Origin: Bacteriovoracales bacterium
GTDB taxonomy: Bacteria > Bdellovibrionota > Bacteriovoracia > Bacteriovoracales > Bacteriovoracaceae
NCBI GenBank assembly: GCA_007117175.1
Contig: SKGZ01000030.1
Location: 1 to 18,850 of the forward strand
Reading direction: 5' to 3'
Length of the DNA: 18,850 nucleotides
The position numbers and the translations under genes were made by a program. Under the pieces are notes generated by a model. It saw only the letters and a program-made list of their open reading frames with translations. It did no database searches and had not been told where the DNA came from. This document shows, piece after piece, positions 16,043-18,850 of the stretch. Each line of letters starts with the position of its first letter. The stretch's first letter is position 1.

Positions 16043-18706
16043 TTAATGAAGCATCACTGATACGGCCTTACTCACACCTGGATCCTGCATGGTCACTCCG
16101 TACAGACGATCATTAAGCTCCATGGTTTTTTTATTGTGAGTAATGAGAATAAACTGAGATTCGCTACTCATCTCTCTTAATAATTCATTAAAACGACCAA
16201 CATTGGCATCATCTAAAGGGGCATCAACCTCATCTAAAAGACAGAAGGGCGAAGGTTTCACCAGAAAAATAGAAAAGATAAGGCTGACCGCAGTCATGGC
16301 CTTTTCCCCACCTGACATTAAATTAATACTTTGCATTTTCTTGCCAGGCGGCTGAGCAATAATCTCCACGCCGAGCTCATCTGTTTTAGCCACTGGAACC
16401 AATTGCAAGCGAGCTGAGCCACCTCCAAAGATAATTGGAAAGACCTTGGTAAAGCGCTCATTCACTTCTTCAAAAGCTTGATTAAAGCGAATCTTTGATT
16501 TTTCATCAATATGATTAATTGCTTGATGAAGATCTTCTAACGACGCACTTAGTTCGCTAGCTTGATCCACTAAAAACTGGTAACGCTTTTTCTGGGTTTC
16601 ATAGTCTTGCATGGCCTGCCAATTAATTTCTCCCAAGCGATTCATTTCCTGTTTGTTCTTCTTAAGTTTTTCTTTTATCTCCGCTAGTTGCGCAGGAAAC
16701 TTTTTCTCGAATTCATAAGGATGGGCCGTTAGGGTTTCTTCTCCCTCTTCTGTTTGCATCACATACATAGCACTCAGGTCTTTCAACTGATCCATCAGAT
16801 CATGCTCAAGATCCATGAATTGACTTAAGCTCTTTCGCAGATCGACTCGGTGTTGTTCAAAAAGATTACGGACAAGTAACTCTTCTTCTTCTTTGACTTG
16901 CTCAATTTTGAGCTCACTTTCGATAAGATTTTTTTCGTGTTTAGACTTAGTCTCTCTTATCTTTTTTTCTTCAGCTTCTCTTGATTGCATATTCTGGTTC
17001 AGTTCATCTAACTCACCCTTAACCTCTGATAGCTGTCTTTCCTGTTCAGATAATTGCTGTGCCATCTGCTGATTTGACTCTGCCACCTCATGCTGATCGG
17101 TGTGAATTTGCTCAATTTCTTGCTCTAATTGCTCTAACACTTCCTTGGTTTGAACTAACTGTTGCTCAAACTCTAATGCCTGTTGTTTTAAATCCTCAAT
17201 TTGTCTTTGATAAGCTCCTAATTGCTGTTCATAGGTCTGACTCATTGCCTTTTTTTGATTATACTCATCCTTAAGTGCTTGAAACTCATTAGAAAATTGT
17301 TCTAAATTTTGTTCACTTTGATAGAGCTCTTCTTTTTTAAGCTTAATTTGACCTTCAATTTCTTCTTTTTGAGTCTCCAGAATCTCTTCCATCTCCATTA
17401 AATCTAAACGTCTATTGGAAGTTTGCTCTTTTTTAGTTTGTAAAATCTTTAATCGACTACTACCTGCCTCAAAGCTCTTTTCCTGGGTGCTCAGCTCTGA
17501 TTTTAAACTTGCGTAATCAATTTTAGCTTTATGAAGATTTTCAGAAACAGCTTGCAACTCTTCTTGATGGGTTTTGTAATTTTGCTCTAGTTTGCTTAAA
17601 TGAGAACTTTGCTTTTCCAACAAGGACTTGGTTTCACTTAGCTCTTCGCTTAGCCTTGTGATCTTTTGATTGCGTGCGAGTATCCCCTGTTGAAATTGCT
17701 CGTTATCTGCATCTTGTAAAAGGTCTACTTGAATAAGATTTTCATTCTTGCGGATCACAAGTTTTCCACTTGGATCAACAAGCGCAGCAAAATTAGAAAT
17801 TTTTTGTAAATGCTCATCAATGGTTTTCATCTCCAACTGAGGAGCTATATAAAAACCAGAGAGTAAATCTCGCAAATATTGATCTTCAATCTTAAGTACT
17901 TCTGTTATTGACTTGAGCCCTAAATCACTCACCTGACTCGAATTCACATGAGTGGCAAGGTGCAAGTAATCAAGATTTTTGGCTTGCTCTTCACGCCATT
18001 GCATCACTTGAGACTGCCAAAGTGATTGGTCTCGGCCAACAGCATTGTTTAAATAGGGAGCTAGCAGTCTTTGCACTGGCTGCATCCATTCATCAGGAAC
18101 GACTAATTGCTCACCTAGTAGATGAATCTCATCGCAATCTTGAATTAATTGCTGAGTTTGCCCCTTTTCCACTTCAGAAAAAGTGACCGACTCTAATGTT
18201 TCCTTCTGACCTTGGGCTAATTCAATTCTTTGCTTTAATTCACGAACTTTTTTTTCACACTCTTGCCATTGATCTTTTTCTTCCGCCACCTGAGGAGTTA
18301 ACTTCTCTTTCTGGGCTTCAAGAGTTTTTAAAGACTCATCTAGCCTTTTTAACTCAGACCTTTTTTCCACTAATTGATCATTATAATAAGAAGACTCTTC
18401 TTCCAATGTTTCCATTTCCTGTGATATTTCTTGCATGGTATTGGAAGCTTCATTGAGTTGCGATGTATTTTGATACAGCTCCTGTTTTTTTTCATTTAAG
18501 CTTTGCTCTTGTTCTAACAACTCTGATTGCAATTGTTTTTTTTCTTCTTCGAAATTCGCTAGTTTTCTTTTTTGCTCGTCTATCTTGAGTTCAAACTGTG
18601 AAAAGTCTTCACTCTCTACTTTGTTCTCGCGATGGCCTTGTAGCTCCTGCTCAACTTCTGCTAATCTGTTTTTCCTGGATTCTATTTGAGCTTGTAAACG
18701 ATCCAC
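16043..18706 (-). CDS. smc: Chromosome segregation protein SMC, C-terminal part (hinge to ATPase head)
   Basis: This is the C-terminal ~887 residues of SMC, the ATPase of the condensin complex. About 190 residues of coiled coil lead to the hinge dimerisation domain (about 190-340, with 'IHLLGEQLVVPDEWM' and 'FAALVDPSGKLVIRK'). A long second coiled coil follows. The C-terminal head has the ABC signature (LMSGGEKAMTAVS), Walker B (PFCLLDEVDAPLDD) and the H-loop (ILITHNKK). The N-terminal Walker A head is not in this window. The reading frame continues upstream as coiled coil but is broken by an in-frame TAA at 18746-18748. The GTG at 18706 is the first possible start after that stop, with no well-spaced ribosome-binding site. 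It is therefore probably an internal Val codon of the full gene rather than a true start. The gene leads the smc-lolA-mutY operon. Confidence 0.9.
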   Translation of the reverse strand: MDRLQAQIESRKNRLAEVEQELQGHRENKVESEDFSQFELKIDEQKRKLANFEEEKKQLQSELLEQEQSLNEKKQELYQNTSQLNEASNTMQEISQEMETLEEESSYYNDQLVEKRSELKRLDESLKTLEAQKEKLTPQVAEEKDQWQECEKKVRELKQRIELAQGQKETLESVTFSEVEKGQTQQLIQDCDEIHLLGEQLVVPDEWMQPVQRLLAPYLNNAVGRDQSLWQSQVMQWREEQAKNLDYLHLATHVNSSQVSDLGLKSITEVLKIEDQYLRDLLSGFYIAPQLEMKTIDEHLQKISNFAALVDPSGKLVIRKNENLIQVDLLQDADNEQFQQGILARNQKITRLSEELSETKSLLEKQSSHLSKLEQNYKTHQEELQAVSENLHKAKIDYASLKSELSTQEKSFEAGSSRLKILQTKKEQTSNRRLDLMEMEEILETQKEEIEGQIKLKKEELYQSEQNLEQFSNEFQALKDEYNQKKAMSQTYEQQLGAYQRQIEDLKQQALEFEQQLVQTKEVLEQLEQEIEQIHTDQHEVAESNQQMAQQLSEQERQLSEVKGELDELNQNMQSREAEEKKIRETKSKHEKNLIESELKIEQVKEEEELLVRNLFEQHRVDLRKSLSQFMDLEHDLMDQLKDLSAMYVMQTEEGEETLTAHPYEFEKKFPAQLAEIKEKLKKNKQEMNRLGEINWQAMQDYETQKKRYQFLVDQASELSASLEDLHQAINHIDEKSKIRFNQAFEEVNERFTKVFPIIFGGGSARLQLVPVAKTDELGVEIIAQPPGKKMQSINLMSGGEKAMTAVSLIFSIFLVKPSPFCLLDEVDAPLDDANVGRFNELLREMSSESQFILITHNKKTMELNDRLYGVTMQDPGVSKAVSVMLH

Positions 18707-18745
18707 CTCTTCAAGCTTACTTTGCTGAAAGTTTTCACGCTGCTC

Positions 18746-18850
18746 TTAATTCTTTTTGAGAAACAAGGCACGCTCTTCGCTTGCTGCTAAGTTTCTAGAC
18801 TCTTCATTATAGATTTTCTGTAATTGATCGAGCTTTTCAACTAACTCTTC
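18746..18850 (-). pseudogene. smc: Upstream smc fragment ending in an in-frame stop
   Basis: Thirty-four sense codons in the same frame as the downstream smc part read as charged coiled coil ('VEKLDQLQKIYNEESRNLAA' then 'FLKKN') and end in TAA at 18746-18748. The coil resumes at once with 'EQRENFQQSKLEE' and runs into 'VDRLQAQIES'. A single C-to-T change (CAA Gln to TAA) would explain it. The fragment continues beyond the window edge, where the N-terminal ATPase head should lie. Real nonsense mutation, sequencing error and readthrough cannot be told apart here. Confidence 0.75.

Noticed and set aside
18196..18456. Open frames antisense to smc
   Set aside because: They have no ribosome-binding sites and sit opposite a clear SMC coiled coil. 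The skewed composition of the coiled coil produces such frames.
1..18850. Mobile element, CRISPR array, defence island or prophage
   Set aside because: No transposase, integrase, repeat-spacer pattern, terminal repeats or phage structural genes were seen. The gene content is mainly housekeeping and exported proteins.

Overview
This window is a compact, AT-rich bacterial chromosome segment. It has short intergenic gaps and many genes for exported proteins. It carries eleven protein genes, the RNase P RNA gene, and the 3' (C-terminal) part of an smc gene that runs off the right edge. The mix of a membrane heterodisulfide-reductase-like Fe-S oxidoreductase, several exported proteins without recognisable relatives, a secreted metallopeptidase and an NlpC/P60-type hydrolase suggests a Gram-negative, possibly a Bdellovibrionota/Bacteriovoracia-like predator relative. 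That placement is inference. The lolA gene is the firmest sign of an outer membrane. I see no transposase, integrase, tRNA, CRISPR array or phage gene, so this looks like ordinary chromosome rather than an accessory island.

Left part (1-8030). A lipoprotein gene (minus strand) diverges from a four-gene plus-strand operon. The operon starts with a membrane Fe-S oxidoreductase resembling ETF:menaquinone oxidoreductase. Three exported proteins of unknown function follow, and each start overlaps the previous gene (41, 20 and 4 bp). The operon meets, stop codon against stop codon, a minus-strand gene for an exported NlpC/P60-like hydrolase.

Middle (8031-13940). hisS and valS form a tight two-gene operon of aminoacyl-tRNA synthetases on the plus strand. 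It converges on a secreted HExxH metallopeptidase gene of the M4/M36 (gluzincin) type.

Right part (13941-18850). A well-formed promoter drives rnpB on the plus strand. Its product is an unusually short RNase P RNA of about 291 nt. It converges with, and overlaps by about 10 bp, the end of the minus-strand operon smc-lolA-mutY (chromosome condensation, lipoprotein transport to the outer membrane, A/G-mismatch repair).

The most notable observation is an in-frame TAA stop codon inside the smc reading frame at 18746-18748. Coiled-coil coding sequence lies on both sides of it in the same frame, and the next 887 codons are intact. The second is the reduced RNase P RNA. I found no convincing new multi-gene defence, secretion or biosynthetic system. 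The closest candidate is the translationally coupled cluster of three unknown exported proteins behind the Fe-S oxidoreductase.
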